Below are positions 1 to 7,980 of a DNA stretch of 64,000 nt, piece by piece. A program made the translations under genes and the position numbers. Source of the stretch: Cognatilysobacter xinjiangensis (GTDB taxonomy: Bacteria > Pseudomonadota > Gammaproteobacteria > Xanthomonadales > Xanthomonadaceae); the NCBI RefSeq assembly GCF_014651995.1, contig NZ_BMXY01000002.1, forward strand, positions 62,001 through 126,000. The letters run 5' to 3'. Under the pieces are notes generated by a model. The model did no database searches, was not told the DNA's origin, and worked only from the letters and a program-made list of their open reading frames with translations. The first letter of the stretch is position 1; every line of letters starts with the position of its first letter.

Positions 1-1304
1 CCCAGCTCGTTGGCCTTCTTCGCGAGCAGGCCGGCGGCGATGACGTTGCGCGGGTTCGAGGTGTTCGTGCAGCTGGTGATCGCGGCGATGATCACCGCGC
101 CGTCGGGCATCAGGCCCTGCGCTTCCTGAGCGCGCGCGGCGTCGAGGTTCTGCGCGATGCCGCGCTCGGCCAGCGCGCTGGTCGGCAGGCGGCGATGCGG
201 GTTGGACGGGCCGGCCATGTTGCGCGTCACCGTCGACAGGTCGAACGTGAGCGTGCGCTCGTACTCGGCGTCGACCAGCGCATCGGCCCACAGGCCCGCG
301 GCCTTCGCATACGTCTCGACCAGCGCGACCTGCTGCTCCTCGCGGCCGGTCAGGCGCAGGTAGTCGAGCGTGTTCTCGTCGATGAAGAACATCGCCGCGG
401 TCGCGCCGTATTCGGGCGCCATGTTGGAAATTGTCGCGCGGTCGCCGAGGGTCAGCGCGCGTGCGCCTTCGCCGCGGAATTCGAGGTACGCGCCCACCAC
501 CTTCGACTGGCGCAGGAACTCGGTCAGCGCAAGCACCATGTCGGTGGCGGTGATGCCCGGCTGCGGGCGGCCGGTGAGCTCGACGCCGACGATCTCCGGC
601 AGGCGCATCCACGACGCGCGGCCGAGCATCACGCTCTCGGCCTCCAGGCCGCCGACGCCGACGGCGATCACGCCCAGCGCATCGACGTGCGGCGTATGCG
701 AATCGGTACCGACGCAGGTATCCGGGAACGCCACGCCGTCCTTGACGTAGATCACCGGCGACATCTTCTCCAGGTTGATCTGGTGCATGATCCCGTTGCC
801 CGGCGGGATCACGTCGACGTTCTTGAACGCGTGCTTGGTCCACTCGATGAAGTGGAAGCGGTCTTCGTTGCGGCGCTCCTCGATCGCGCGGTTCTTCGCG
901 AATGCGTCGGGATCGAAACCGCCGCATTCGACGGCGAGCGAGTGGTCGACGATCAGCTGCGTCGGCACGACGGGATTGATCTGCGCCGGGTCGCCGCCGC
1001 GTTCGGCGATCGCGTCGCGCAGGCCGGCGAGGTCGACGAGCGCGGTCTGGCCGAGGATGTCGTGGCAGACCACGCGCGCCGGGAACCACGGGAAGTCGAG
1101 GTCGCGGCGGCGCTCGATCAGCTGCTCCAGATAGGCCGACAGCATCGACGGATCGGCGCGTCGCACCAGGTTCTCGGCGTGAACGCGCGAGGTGTAGGGC
1201 AGCGTGGCCCAGGCACCCGGCCTGATCGCGTCGACGGCTTCGCGGGCGTCGAACCAGTGGAGCGGGGTGCCGGGAAGCGGCTTGCGGAAGGCGGTGTTCG
1301 TCAT
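1..1304 (-). CDS. acnD: Fe/S-dependent 2-methylcitrate dehydratase AcnD (partial, N-terminal half)
   Basis: Aconitase-superfamily enzyme. AcnD dehydrates 2-methylcitrate to 2-methyl-cis-aconitate in the propionate-degrading methylcitrate cycle, in the cytoplasm, using a [4Fe-4S] cluster. About 434 N-terminal residues are visible out of roughly 865; the C-terminal half lies left of the window. It begins MTNTAFRKPLPGTPLHWFDA and carries the aconitase blocks FPARVVCHDILGQTALVDLAG, NPVVPTQLIVDHS, the DTCVGTDSHTPHVD cluster region (first cluster Cys-containing block) and AITSCTNTSNP near the cut. The N-terminus resembles AcnD more than AcnA or AcnB, from memory of the families. The start is the ATG at 1302-1304. 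prpB and prpC are not upstream, as they would be in the classic prp order, and any prpF would lie beyond the left edge. The family is certain; AcnD rather than AcnA is likely. Confidence 0.9.
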   Translation of the reverse strand, partial: MTNTAFRKPLPGTPLHWFDAREAVDAIRPGAWATLPYTSRVHAENLVRRADPSMLSAYLEQLIERRRDLDFPWFPARVVCHDILGQTALVDLAGLRDAIAERGGDPAQINPVVPTQLIVDHSLAVECGGFDPDAFAKNRAIEERRNEDRFHFIEWTKHAFKNVDVIPPGNGIMHQINLEKMSPVIYVKDGVAFPDTCVGTDSHTPHVDALGVIAVGVGGLEAESVMLGRASWMRLPEIVGVELTGRPQPGITATDMVLALTEFLRQSKVVGAYLEFRGEGARALTLGDRATISNMAPEYGATAAMFFIDENTLDYLRLTGREEQQVALVETYAKAAGLWADALVDAEYERTLTFDLSTVTRNMAGPSNPHRRLPTSALAERGIAQNLDAARAQEAQGLMPDGAVIIAAITSCTNTSNPRNVIAAGLLAKKANEL

Positions 1305-1568
1305 TCGGGGATCGACCGGCTGTCGGTGGGCGAACCGCCGCCCGGCGCTGCGCCGTGAGGCGGCCGGGCGGGACGGGAAAGGGTGCCGGGAGCCCGGCGT
1401 GCGGCAATTATCCCGCAGATCGCACCGACGACGCCGAATGTCCGGCAAGCGGGCTCGACCATGGCGTCGCGATCGGCCCGGCGCGAAGGTGGCGCAACGC
1501 ACGGTTCACCGGGCTCCAACACACCCGGGGCTAGCGTCGCAGTCGGGTTCCGTGACGGATCGCATGAC

Positions 1569-1673
1569 ATGGCGCACATCGGCATCGGCAGCCGCAAGTC
1601 GCACTACCTGTGGATCGTCCTCGGCGCGGCGGTGCTCATCGCTGTCGCCTACCTCTGGGCCACGGTGTTCTGA
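1569..1673 (+). CDS. possible 34-residue single-span membrane microprotein
   Basis: Short open frame between the divergent acnD and the convergent ZIP-type gene. The 34-residue product has a polar N-terminus (MAHIGIGSRKSHY) followed by one hydrophobic helix (LWIVLGAAVLIAVAYLWATVF) that runs to the C-terminus, so it could be a tail-anchored microprotein. The frame stays open upstream to 1383, but the upstream part is low-complexity and not protein-like, so I start at the ATG at 1569; another ATG lies at 1564 in a different frame. There is no strong Shine-Dalgarno, only a weak GGAT. The evidence is the clean hydrophobic helix after a basic patch, and no family is recognised. It could be a chance frame. 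Confidence 0.35.
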   Translation: MAHIGIGSRKSHYLWIVLGAAVLIAVAYLWATVF

Positions 1674-1682
1674 CCCGCGCGG

Positions 1683-2435
1683 TCAGGCGTACTTGCTCAG
1701 CGCGAACGCGGCGAGGAAACCGGCCACGGTGACGAGGCCGGCGAAGTCGTGCGCGATCTCGAAGGCCTCGGGGATCATCGTGTCCGCGAGCATGGCCAGT
1801 ATGGCGCCCGCCGCGACCGCGGTGGTGGCCGCGACGACGTCCGGCGAGCGGCCATCGAACAGCGTGTAGCCGGCGATGGAGGCCAGGCCCGACATCAGCG
1901 CGATCGCGCCCCACACCCCGAACACGTAGCCGGCGCCGCGGCCCGCGCGCCGCATGCCCGACGCGCTCGACAGCCCTTCCGGCAGGTTCGACAGGAAGAT
2001 CGCGACCACCGCCACCAGGCTCACCGCGCCGCCCTTGAGCAGGCTGAGGCCGATCACGATCGATTCGGGGATGCCGTCGAGCAGCGCGCCCGCGGCGATG
2101 GCCAGCCCGCTGCCGGCGGCATCGGCCTCGCGTGCCTGCTGGTCGCCACTGCGCTTGCGATGGCGCGCGCCGCGGTGCGAGAGCAACGTGTTGATCGCGG
2201 TGTAGACCGCGGCGCCGCCGAGGAAACCGATCGCCGTGGAGTCCAGCCCGCCCCGCGCATAGGCCTCGTCCATCAGCTCGAACGACAGCGTCGAGATCAG
2301 CACGCCGCTGCCGAAGGCCATCACCGCGGCGACCGCGCGCTGCGGGACATGCAACGCGTAGCCGATGCCGGCGCCGAGCAGCAGCGCACTACCCGCCAGC
2401 CACCCCCACAGTCCCGCGTGCAGCCATCCGGCCAT
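1683..2435 (-). CDS. ZIP-family metal transporter-like membrane protein
   Basis: A 250-residue polytopic inner-membrane protein of the ZIP (zinc/iron-regulated) superfamily with about eight hydrophobic segments and a charged, His/Arg-rich loop at residues 86-107 between helices 3 and 4. ZIP carriers move divalent metal into the cytoplasm. The two signature helices are recognisable as DGIPES (120-125) and SNLPEG (149-154), but the usual His residues of the metal site (HNxxEG and HxxPEG) are replaced by Asp or Asn. It therefore belongs to the divergent branch annotated as ZIP family transporter, and its substrate is uncertain. The start at 2433-2435 is preceded by a good GGAGGCGACG. A longer in-frame extension upstream is not protein-like. 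It is a single-gene unit, divergent from the decayed P450. Confidence 0.8.
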   Translation of the reverse strand: MAGWLHAGLWGWLAGSALLLGAGIGYALHVPQRAVAAVMAFGSGVLISTLSFELMDEAYARGGLDSTAIGFLGGAAVYTAINTLLSHRGARHRKRSGDQQAREADAAGSGLAIAAGALLDGIPESIVIGLSLLKGGAVSLVAVVAIFLSNLPEGLSSASGMRRAGRGAGYVFGVWGAIALMSGLASIAGYTLFDGRSPDVVAATTAVAAGAILAMLADTMIPEAFEIAHDFAGLVTVAGFLAAFALSKYA

Positions 2436-2537
2436 CGTCGCCTCCACTGGCACCAGCGCCCTGAGTAGCCGGGCGGCCGTGTGCGGCGCGGCAAGCCGCC
2501 TTGCCCGGCACCTCACCGGATCCGCCGGCTGCGCCGC

Positions 2538-3178
2538 ATGCCCGCGCAGCACGACACGCCGGCCGCCGTGATCGCCTGGCATCGCGATGCGCGGGGCGTG
2601 CTGCTGGACGAGACGAGTGCGGCGGTCGAGCTGATCCACCTGCTGCGGCCGATCGTCGCCATCGCGGTGTGGATCACCTTCGTCGTCCACGCGCTGCACG
2701 TGAACCCGGACATCCGCGAACGGCTGCGCGCGGGCGAGCGCGGCCTCGCCTGGCGCTTCGTGCAGGAAGTGCGGCGCTTCTGTCCGTTCTTGTCGGCGAT
2801 CGCCGGGCGCGTGCGAACGGCGTGCGAATGGCGCGGCCGGCAGTTCCGCGGCGGCGAGAGGGTGATACTCGACCGCTACGCCAGCGGCCACGATCCCGCG
2901 CGCGGGGTATCAGCCGCGCGCTTGGAGCCCGAGCGCTTCATCGCCTGGCCCGGCACTGCCTTCGAGCTGATCCCGCAGGGTGCAGGCGAGGCCACGCACA
3001 CATCGCTGCCCCGGCGAAAAGCTGTCGATCGCGGCGTTGATGGCGGCGGTGAATCTCCTCGTTAATCCCGTCGACTACGACGTGCCGCCTCAGCCGCTTG
3101 ACTGGCGTGGCAACCGCTTCCCCCGACGTGCCGGAAAGCGGCCTTCGGCTGCGACACGTGCGATTGCGCGCCGCCTGA
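2538..3178 (+). pseudogene. decayed CYP152-type cytochrome P450 (fatty-acid peroxygenase) remnant
   Basis: C-terminal half of a P450 of the CYP152 fatty-acid hydroxylase/peroxygenase type, broken into three reading frames. Frame one, from about 2538, gives an I-helix-like stretch (AAVELIHLLRPIVAIAVW), the K-helix ExxR as FVQEVRRFCPF, and LDRYASGHD...LEPERF. After ELIPQGAGEATHT (about 3000) the frame must shift for the heme-ligand loop HRCPGEKLS (about 3000-3025), followed by NPVDYDVPPQPLDW. A second shift near 3115-3122 is needed for the typical CYP152 tail DVPESGLRLR, which ends at the TGA at 3176-3178. The first roughly 200 residues are missing; the break lies near 2436-2540, next to the ZIP-type gene. 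Motif order and spacing match the family, so this is a dead gene and not a chance similarity. Confidence 0.82.
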
Positions 3179-3184
3179 GCATGG

Positions 3185-3685
3185 TCAGCGCGGCGCGCCC
3201 TGTTCGACCTGCGCGAAGAAGCGGTCGGCGGCGCCATTGAGACGCGGATCGCGCGGGCTCACGCCCGCCTTGCCGAAGCGTGCGATCGCCGCACGCGTGA
3301 GGGCCTGGCGGCGCGCCTCCAGCGCCTTGGTCTGCCGGTCCACGCTTGCGCGGTCGGTAGTGCCCTTCACCATGCGGGTGAACACGGCTGACGTTTCCGC
3401 GTAGTACGCCGCCATCTCGTTCCAGCCGGCCTCGCGCGCGATGCGGCTCATGCCCGCATAGTCGTGGGCGACGTGCCGCAACGCCTTCACCGCCTGCTGC
3501 GGCGAGGTCTTCGGCAACTGGCCGAGATGGCGCTCGACGCGGCCGGCCAGCATCAGCACCACGGCCTGACGCTGCAGCGGGGACATCAGCTGGGGTGGGG
3601 CCTTCCGCGGCGGTGTCGCGCCGACCGCGAGCAGGGGCGCGAGCGCGAGGGAAACGGCGAACAGGTAGCGGGCGGTGCGGCGCAT
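3185..3685 (-). CDS. secreted protein of unknown function, 166 residues
   Basis: The product starts MRRTARYLFAVSLALAPLLAVGA, a clear Sec signal peptide with likely cleavage after VGA (residue 23). The mature part of about 140 residues is helical and rich in Ala, Arg and Gln, without cysteines, and reads like a periplasmic helical protein (for example ALEARRQALTRAAIARFGKAG). I recognise no family. The start ATG is at 3683-3685. It converges with the P450 remnant, whose last stop is 6 bp away, and is followed upstream by the ABC exporter gene on the same strand. Codon usage is like its neighbours. Confidence 0.7.
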   Translation of the reverse strand: MRRTARYLFAVSLALAPLLAVGATPPRKAPPQLMSPLQRQAVVLMLAGRVERHLGQLPKTSPQQAVKALRHVAHDYAGMSRIAREAGWNEMAAYYAETSAVFTRMVKGTTDRASVDRQTKALEARRQALTRAAIARFGKAGVSPRDPRLNGAADRFFAQVEQGAPR

Positions 3686-3781
3686 CGCGGCATCTCGGAA
3701 GGCGGCGGCGCCATCGTAGCGGCCGTGCCCGCAACGCCGTGTCGCGGCTGCAGGGCGGCCGGCGCCATGCCGGCACGGCGT

Positions 3782-5644
3782 TCAGCGATAGCCGGCGGCC
3801 TGCAGCTCGAACAGTTCCGCGTAGCGCCCGCGCTGCGCCATCAGCTCGTCGTGCGTGCCCGAGGCTTCGACCTTGCCGCCGCCGAGCACCAGGATGCGGT
3901 CGGCCATGCGCACGCTGGAGAAGCGGTGCGAGATCAGCACCGCGGTGCGGCCGCTGCTGAGTTCCTTGAAACGCTGGAACACCTCGAACTCGGCGCGCGC
4001 GTCGAGCGCGGCGGTCGGCTCGTCGAGGATCATCACCTGCGCGTCGCGCATGTAGGCGCGCGCGATCGCGATCTTCTGCCACTGGCCACCGGACAGGTCC
4101 ACGCCGGTATTGAATCGCCGGCCGATCATCTGGTCGTACTGCTGCGGCAGCGCTTCGATCACCTCGTCAGCCAGTGCACGACGCGCGGCTTCGCGGATGC
4201 GGGCCTCGTCGCCCATCGCCTCGAGCCGGCCGACGCCGATGTTCTCGCGCGCGGTCAGGTGGTAGCGCACGAAGTCCTGGAAGATCACGCCGACGTTGCC
4301 GCGCAGGTCGTCGAGGTCGTAGTCGCGCAGGTCGCGGCCGTCGAGCAGGATGCGGCCCTCGTCGGGGTCGTACAGGCGCGCCAGCAGCTTCACCAGCGTG
4401 GTCTTGCCCGCGCCGTTCTCGCCGACCAGCGCCAGCACTTCGCCCGCGCGCAGTTCGAACTCCAGCCCGCGCAGGGCCCAGCGTTCCGCGCCCGGATAAC
4501 GGAAGCCGACGTTCTCGAACACGAAGCCGCGCTCGATCGGCGTCGGTACCGGCACGGCATCCGGCTTCGAGGCGATCTCCGGTTCGATCTCGAAGAACGA
4601 GAACAGGTCCTCGAGGTAGAGCGCCTGCCCGGCGACCTGCGAGAAGCCGATCAGCAGGCCCTCCAGCAACTGGCGCAGGCGGCGGAAGCTGCCGGCGAGG
4701 AAGGTGAGGTCGCCGATGCTGAAATCGCCGTGCACGGTGCGCCAGACGATGTAGGCATAGGCGACGTAGTAGCCGAGCGTGCCGAGCGCGGCCAGCACCG
4801 TGCCCCATATCGCGCGTCGCCGTGCCAGCGCGCGGTTGGCCGCGTAGAAGCGCTCGGACAGCGTGCGGAAGCGGTCGATCAGGAAGCGGTGCAGCCCGAA
4901 GATCTTGATCTCCTTGGCCGTCTCCACGCTTGCGCCGGTCTGGCGCAGGTATTCGAGCTGGCGCCGCTCCGGCGTCCAGTGGAAATTGAGCGAATAGCCG
5001 AGCGCGTTGAAGTGCGATTCGCCGACGAACGCGGGAATCAGCGCGATCGCGAGCAGCAGCATCAGCCAGGGTGCGTAGGCGATCAAGCCGATGGCGAAGC
5101 TGATCACGGTGATCGCATCCTGCGCCTGCCCGAACAGCTGGCCCAGCAGGCCCATGCGGCCCATGGTCTGGCGACGCGCGCGGTCGAGTCGGTCCTGCAG
5201 GTCGGGGTCCTCGAAGTCCTCGAGATCGAGCGTGGCCGCGTGCTCCATCAGCCGGATGCTGGTGGCATTGGTGAAGCGTTCGGACAGCAGCGAGTCGACG
5301 TAGTTGGAGCCGCGCGCGAACAGGTCCGACAGCACCGCGAGCGCGAACTCCAGCGCGACCAGTCCGGCGAGCGGATGCAGCGCGCCGGTGTTCCACAGCG
5401 TGACGAGGTCGGCGTCGGCGCTGCCGATGGCAACGAGGCGGATCGCTTCGTCGATGATCAGCTTGCCGACGTAGAGCAGCGCCACCGGCATCAGCGCCTG
5501 CACCAGGCGCAGGCAGAGGCTGGCGAGCGTCAGCGGGCGGCTGGTCTGCCAGATCTGCCGGAGGAACGGGCGCAGGTTGCGCAGCGCATCGATGCGCTCG
5601 CGCAGCGGCATCGAGCTGTTACGGGGCTGGGACGGGGCGGGCAT
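3782..5644 (-). CDS. ABC exporter, fused transmembrane and ATPase domains
   Basis: A 620-residue half-transporter with an N-terminal six-helix exporter domain (about residues 25-345) followed by an ATPase domain (about 375-615). In the ATPase I see Walker A GENGAGKTT (about 408-416), the Q-loop VIFQDF, the signature LSGGQ (about 515), Walker B VMILDEPTAALD and the switch histidine in LISHRFS. Such proteins work as homodimers in the inner membrane and export lipids, peptides or drugs; the substrate cannot be told from the sequence. Alternative starts are the first Met and Met12 (MPLRERID), and I keep the first. The next gene on the same strand, the HELAH membrane protein, lies 45 bp upstream, so co-transcription is possible. 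Confidence 0.9.
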   Translation of the reverse strand: MPAPSQPRNSSMPLRERIDALRNLRPFLRQIWQTSRPLTLASLCLRLVQALMPVALLYVGKLIIDEAIRLVAIGSADADLVTLWNTGALHPLAGLVALEFALAVLSDLFARGSNYVDSLLSERFTNATSIRLMEHAATLDLEDFEDPDLQDRLDRARRQTMGRMGLLGQLFGQAQDAITVISFAIGLIAYAPWLMLLLAIALIPAFVGESHFNALGYSLNFHWTPERRQLEYLRQTGASVETAKEIKIFGLHRFLIDRFRTLSERFYAANRALARRRAIWGTVLAALGTLGYYVAYAYIVWRTVHGDFSIGDLTFLAGSFRRLRQLLEGLLIGFSQVAGQALYLEDLFSFFEIEPEIASKPDAVPVPTPIERGFVFENVGFRYPGAERWALRGLEFELRAGEVLALVGENGAGKTTLVKLLARLYDPDEGRILLDGRDLRDYDLDDLRGNVGVIFQDFVRYHLTARENIGVGRLEAMGDEARIREAARRALADEVIEALPQQYDQMIGRRFNTGVDLSGGQWQKIAIARAYMRDAQVMILDEPTAALDARAEFEVFQRFKELSSGRTAVLISHRFSSVRMADRILVLGGGKVEASGTHDELMAQRGRYAELFELQAAGYR

Positions 5645-5689
5645 CGCGCCATTGTCGACATGGCCCGTGAAGCGCGCGGCCAGCGGTGC

Positions 5690-6202
5690 TCAGGCGAGCC
5701 TGTGCCAGGCGAACGCGCTCAGCACGACGACCGACGCAAGCGCGAGGAAGGGCAATGCGATGCGCACGTCCGCGCGCGAGGGCAATGCCGCGCCGAGCAG
5801 GGTGCCCGCGATCCAGGCATGCAGTGCGAGCCATGCGCCCGATGCGCCCGCGACGAGCAGCACGCACCACGCCAGCGCGGCTGGCGCGAGCAGCAGCGGC
5901 GCGAGCGCGATCGGCCCGGCGCGCCACCACGGCGCGCGGAACGCGACGGAGCCTAAGCGCCAGCCGGTCGCCGTGCGTTCGGGCCACAGACGCGGCAGTT
6001 GCGGTCGCGCGGCCAGCAGCAACGCGACGCCGTAATGCGCGAGTTCGTGCGCCAGGGTGCCGGGCAACGCGAACGCCGCGTAGATCCACAGCCCGAATCG
6101 CCGCGCCACGCGCTGCAACAGCACGACCGCGCCCACGGCCAACCAGGCGGACGCCGGCGTCGCCTGCCAGGCGGCCTGCCAATGAGCGGGAATGTCGATC
6201 AC
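5690..6202 (-). CDS. putative M50-like membrane metalloprotease, 170 residues
   Basis: Small polytopic membrane protein with four to five hydrophobic helices and a HELAH motif at residues 52-56 inside the phrase LPGTLAHELAHYGVALLL. An HExxH in or next to a membrane helix is the zinc signature of intramembrane site-2-type proteases (M50) and of related zinc membrane proteins. The third ligand, usually an Asp in a later LDG-like motif, is not evident, so activity is unproven. It lies 26 bp downstream of the lytic transglycosylase gene and 45 bp upstream of the ABC exporter, all on the minus strand, suggesting one transcript. No family name is certain. Confidence 0.65.
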   Translation of the reverse strand: MIDIPAHWQAAWQATPASAWLAVGAVVLLQRVARRFGLWIYAAFALPGTLAHELAHYGVALLLAARPQLPRLWPERTATGWRLGSVAFRAPWWRAGPIALAPLLLAPAALAWCVLLVAGASGAWLALHAWIAGTLLGAALPSRADVRIALPFLALASVVVLSAFAWHRLA

Positions 6203-6228
6203 GCGCGCAGTATGCGCACGAAGCGGGC

Positions 6229-7020
6229 CTACTTCGCGGCCCGCAGGATCTCGCGGCCGTCGAGCGTCTTCGGCGCCTGCCCCAGCGCGCTCCGGTAGCG
6301 CGCGTACAGCGCTTCGACCTTGGCGATGTACTGCTGCGTCTCGCGATACGGCGGCACGCCGCCGTATCGCGCCACCACGCCGGCACCGGCGTTGTAGGCA
6401 GCGGCGACCAGCTTGAGATCGCCGCGATAGCGCTTGGCGAGCTGGCGGATCAGCCGCGCGGCGCCGTCGATCGACTGCTCCGGCGACTTCGGATCCGCCA
6501 CGCCGAACTCGCGCGCGGTGTCCGGCATCAGCTGCATCACGCCGACCGCGCCCTTGGGCGACACGGCCACCGGGTCGAAACCGCTCTCGGCATGCGCAAT
6601 CGCGCGAAGGTAGGCATCGTCGACGCCGGTCTTCTTCGCCGCCGCGCGGAACTGCTTGGCGTAGCGGTCGAGTCGCGGCTTGCCGACCTCACCGAGGCCC
6701 GCATGCGCCGGTTCGCCGGGCGGCGTCTCCACGGTGAAAGCCAGCACCTTCTTCGAGCCCGGCAGCTTGCGGGTGCCGTAGACGGTCCTGCCGTCCTGCT
6801 CGCGCTCGTAGAGCGTGCCGTTGATGACGCCGAGCTCGCCCCAGAGATTGGGCACCTTGCCGGGGTCGTCCTCGAACGTCTTTTTCTCGCAGCGCGAGCC
6901 GGGTTCCGGCGCGGTGGCGAGGCTGACCGTGCCGTCGCGCACGCAGCGATAGACGGTGCGTGCCTGCGCGATTGGTGCGATCAGCAGGCCGACAAGCAGC
7001 AGGGGCAGGACGCGACGCAT
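6229..7020 (-). CDS. lytic transglycosylase, SLT domain
   Basis: A 263-residue exported murein lytic transglycosylase. The signal peptide is residues 1-20 (VLPLLLVGLLIAPIAQA). Residues 21-60 hold a small Cys-pair region (YRCVRDGTV...GSRCEKK) like the DUF4124-type domain seen ahead of many Xanthomonad SLT enzymes. The SLT fold covers about 120-245, with catalytic Glu145 in AHAESGFDP, followed by GVMQLMP and AAYNAGAG, the classic Slt70/MltC-type motifs. It cleaves the MurNAc-GlcNAc bond of peptidoglycan in the periplasm to give 1,6-anhydro products. The start ATG is at 7018-7020. It is probably the first gene of a minus-strand run with the HELAH protein and the ABC exporter. Confidence 0.92.
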   Translation of the reverse strand: MRRVLPLLLVGLLIAPIAQARTVYRCVRDGTVSLATAPEPGSRCEKKTFEDDPGKVPNLWGELGVINGTLYEREQDGRTVYGTRKLPGSKKVLAFTVETPPGEPAHAGLGEVGKPRLDRYAKQFRAAAKKTGVDDAYLRAIAHAESGFDPVAVSPKGAVGVMQLMPDTAREFGVADPKSPEQSIDGAARLIRQLAKRYRGDLKLVAAAYNAGAGVVARYGGVPPYRETQQYIAKVEALYARYRSALGQAPKTLDGREILRAAK

Positions 7021-7082
7021 GGCGCATCCTAGGCATCGCGCGTGAACCGCGGATGTGCTTCTCGTCAGCGGCCGTAAGCGCG

Positions 7083-7334
7083 TCAGTCGCCGCGCGCGGT
7101 GCCCGAGCGGTCGGGATTCGCGTCCTTGCGCGTGGCGACCGAGTCGTCGTAGCCGCCCGCCACGCCCTTGCTGGAGCGGTCGCGCTGCTGGTCTTCCATC
7201 GACTCGCCGCGATCGTCCAGTTCGACGTCATGGAGGCGGTTCTGCGCCGCGCGCCCTTCGCCCGGGCCGGAGTAGGGCTCGCGCTGGCCTTCGGCGGTAC
7301 CGCTGTTGGAGGTGAACGATGAATCGCGATTCAT
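7083..7334 (-). CDS. small hydrophilic protein, 83 residues
   Basis: Very polar product (MNRDSSFTSNSGTAEGQRE...) rich in Asp, Arg, Ser, Gly and Gln, with no hydrophobic segment and no cysteine; probably disordered. The ATG at 7332-7334 has GGGAG a few bases upstream. The composition recalls hydrophilic stress-type proteins, like the KGG protein near 25.2 kb, but there is no repeat. The frame stays open upstream to 7448, but that part looks non-coding. No family is recognised. Confidence 0.55.
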   Translation of the reverse strand: MNRDSSFTSNSGTAEGQREPYSGPGEGRAAQNRLHDVELDDRGESMEDQQRDRSSKGVAGGYDDSVATRKDANPDRSGTARGD

Positions 7335-7521
7335 GGCATGGCTCCCGTGTGCGTCGGGCCACGTTCCCATCGCCGCCGTAAGCGCGATGCGAGCAGCGCA
7401 TCGCCATGCCGTTAGCAGCGGTTCTTCACGACGATGAGCACCGCGCATTAAACCCGGACGTGTTCATGTTCGCGTTCAGCTTCGACGCGCTAGGGTCGAG
7501 TCGTCCCCAAGGAGAACCGAC

Positions 7522-7914
7522 ATGAAGCGCATCCTTCTCGCCTCGGCCGTCACCGCCCTCATGCTCGCCGGCCCCGCGTTCGCCAAGGAGGGGCACGGCA
7601 AGGGTCATGCTCCGCATCATCCGAACCCGCCGCATGCCATCCGTGTCGGCGAACCGCATCCGCACAACATGCCGGTCCGTCACGACAAGGGCCGCCACCT
7701 CGGCCAGTACAAGAACCAGCACAAGAAGTGGGCCCGCGGCGAACGCCTGCCGCGCACGTACCTGGTGCAGCGTTACTACGTGAACGACTACCGCAGCTAC
7801 CGCCTCGCCCCGCCACCGCGCGGCATGGTCTGGGTGCGCCCGTACAACGATTCGAACGAGTTCTACCTCGTGCAGGCGGCGACGGGCCTCATCTCGCAGA
7901 TCCTCGGTCGCTGA
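7522..7914 (+). CDS. RcnB-like periplasmic protein
   Basis: A 130-residue exported protein. The signal peptide MKRILLASAVTALMLAGPAFA cleaves after residue 21. A His-rich segment follows (HGKGHAPHHPNPPHA, HPHN, RHDKGRH), then an RcnB domain at about residues 75-130 with GERLPRTYLVQRYYVNDY and the PPRGMVWVRPYN...LVQAATGLI pattern that ends with the usual short helix. RcnB in E. coli helps keep nickel and cobalt homeostasis in the periplasm; many homologues have unknown roles, and the His-rich part here would suit metal binding (inference). The ribosome site AAGGAGA is 6 bp before the ATG. It is monocistronic, with a strong terminator right after it. Confidence 0.85.
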   Translation: MKRILLASAVTALMLAGPAFAKEGHGKGHAPHHPNPPHAIRVGEPHPHNMPVRHDKGRHLGQYKNQHKKWARGERLPRTYLVQRYYVNDYRSYRLAPPPRGMVWVRPYNDSNEFYLVQAATGLISQILGR

Positions 7915-7931
7915 TCCCGCTCGACGTAACG

Positions 7932-7963
7932 AAAGAGCCCCGCAGACGCGGGGCTCTTTTCTG
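7932..7963 (+). terminator. rho-independent terminator after the RcnB-like gene
   Basis: Perfect 12-bp stem (7932-7943 with 7948-7959, AGAGCCCCGC/GCGGGGCTCT core) with an AGAC loop, running into TTTTCT. It also lies just past the stop of the minus-strand lipoprotein gene and has Ts on that side (CTCTTTCG), so it may act in both directions. Confidence 0.9.
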
Positions 7964-7980
7964 TCAACGTTCCTGCGCCG

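Noticed and set aside
2501-3040. Plus-strand frame overlapping the P450 remnant as a separate gene
   Set aside because: The frame is an Arg/Ala-rich shadow; the P450 motifs lie in other frames.
3464-5956. Long open frame on the plus strand, antisense to the ABC exporter and the 166-residue protein
   Set aside because: It lacks any recognisable domain, is rich in Arg, Glu, His and Gln as expected of an antisense frame in G+C-rich DNA, and the opposite strand carries clear ABC motifs.
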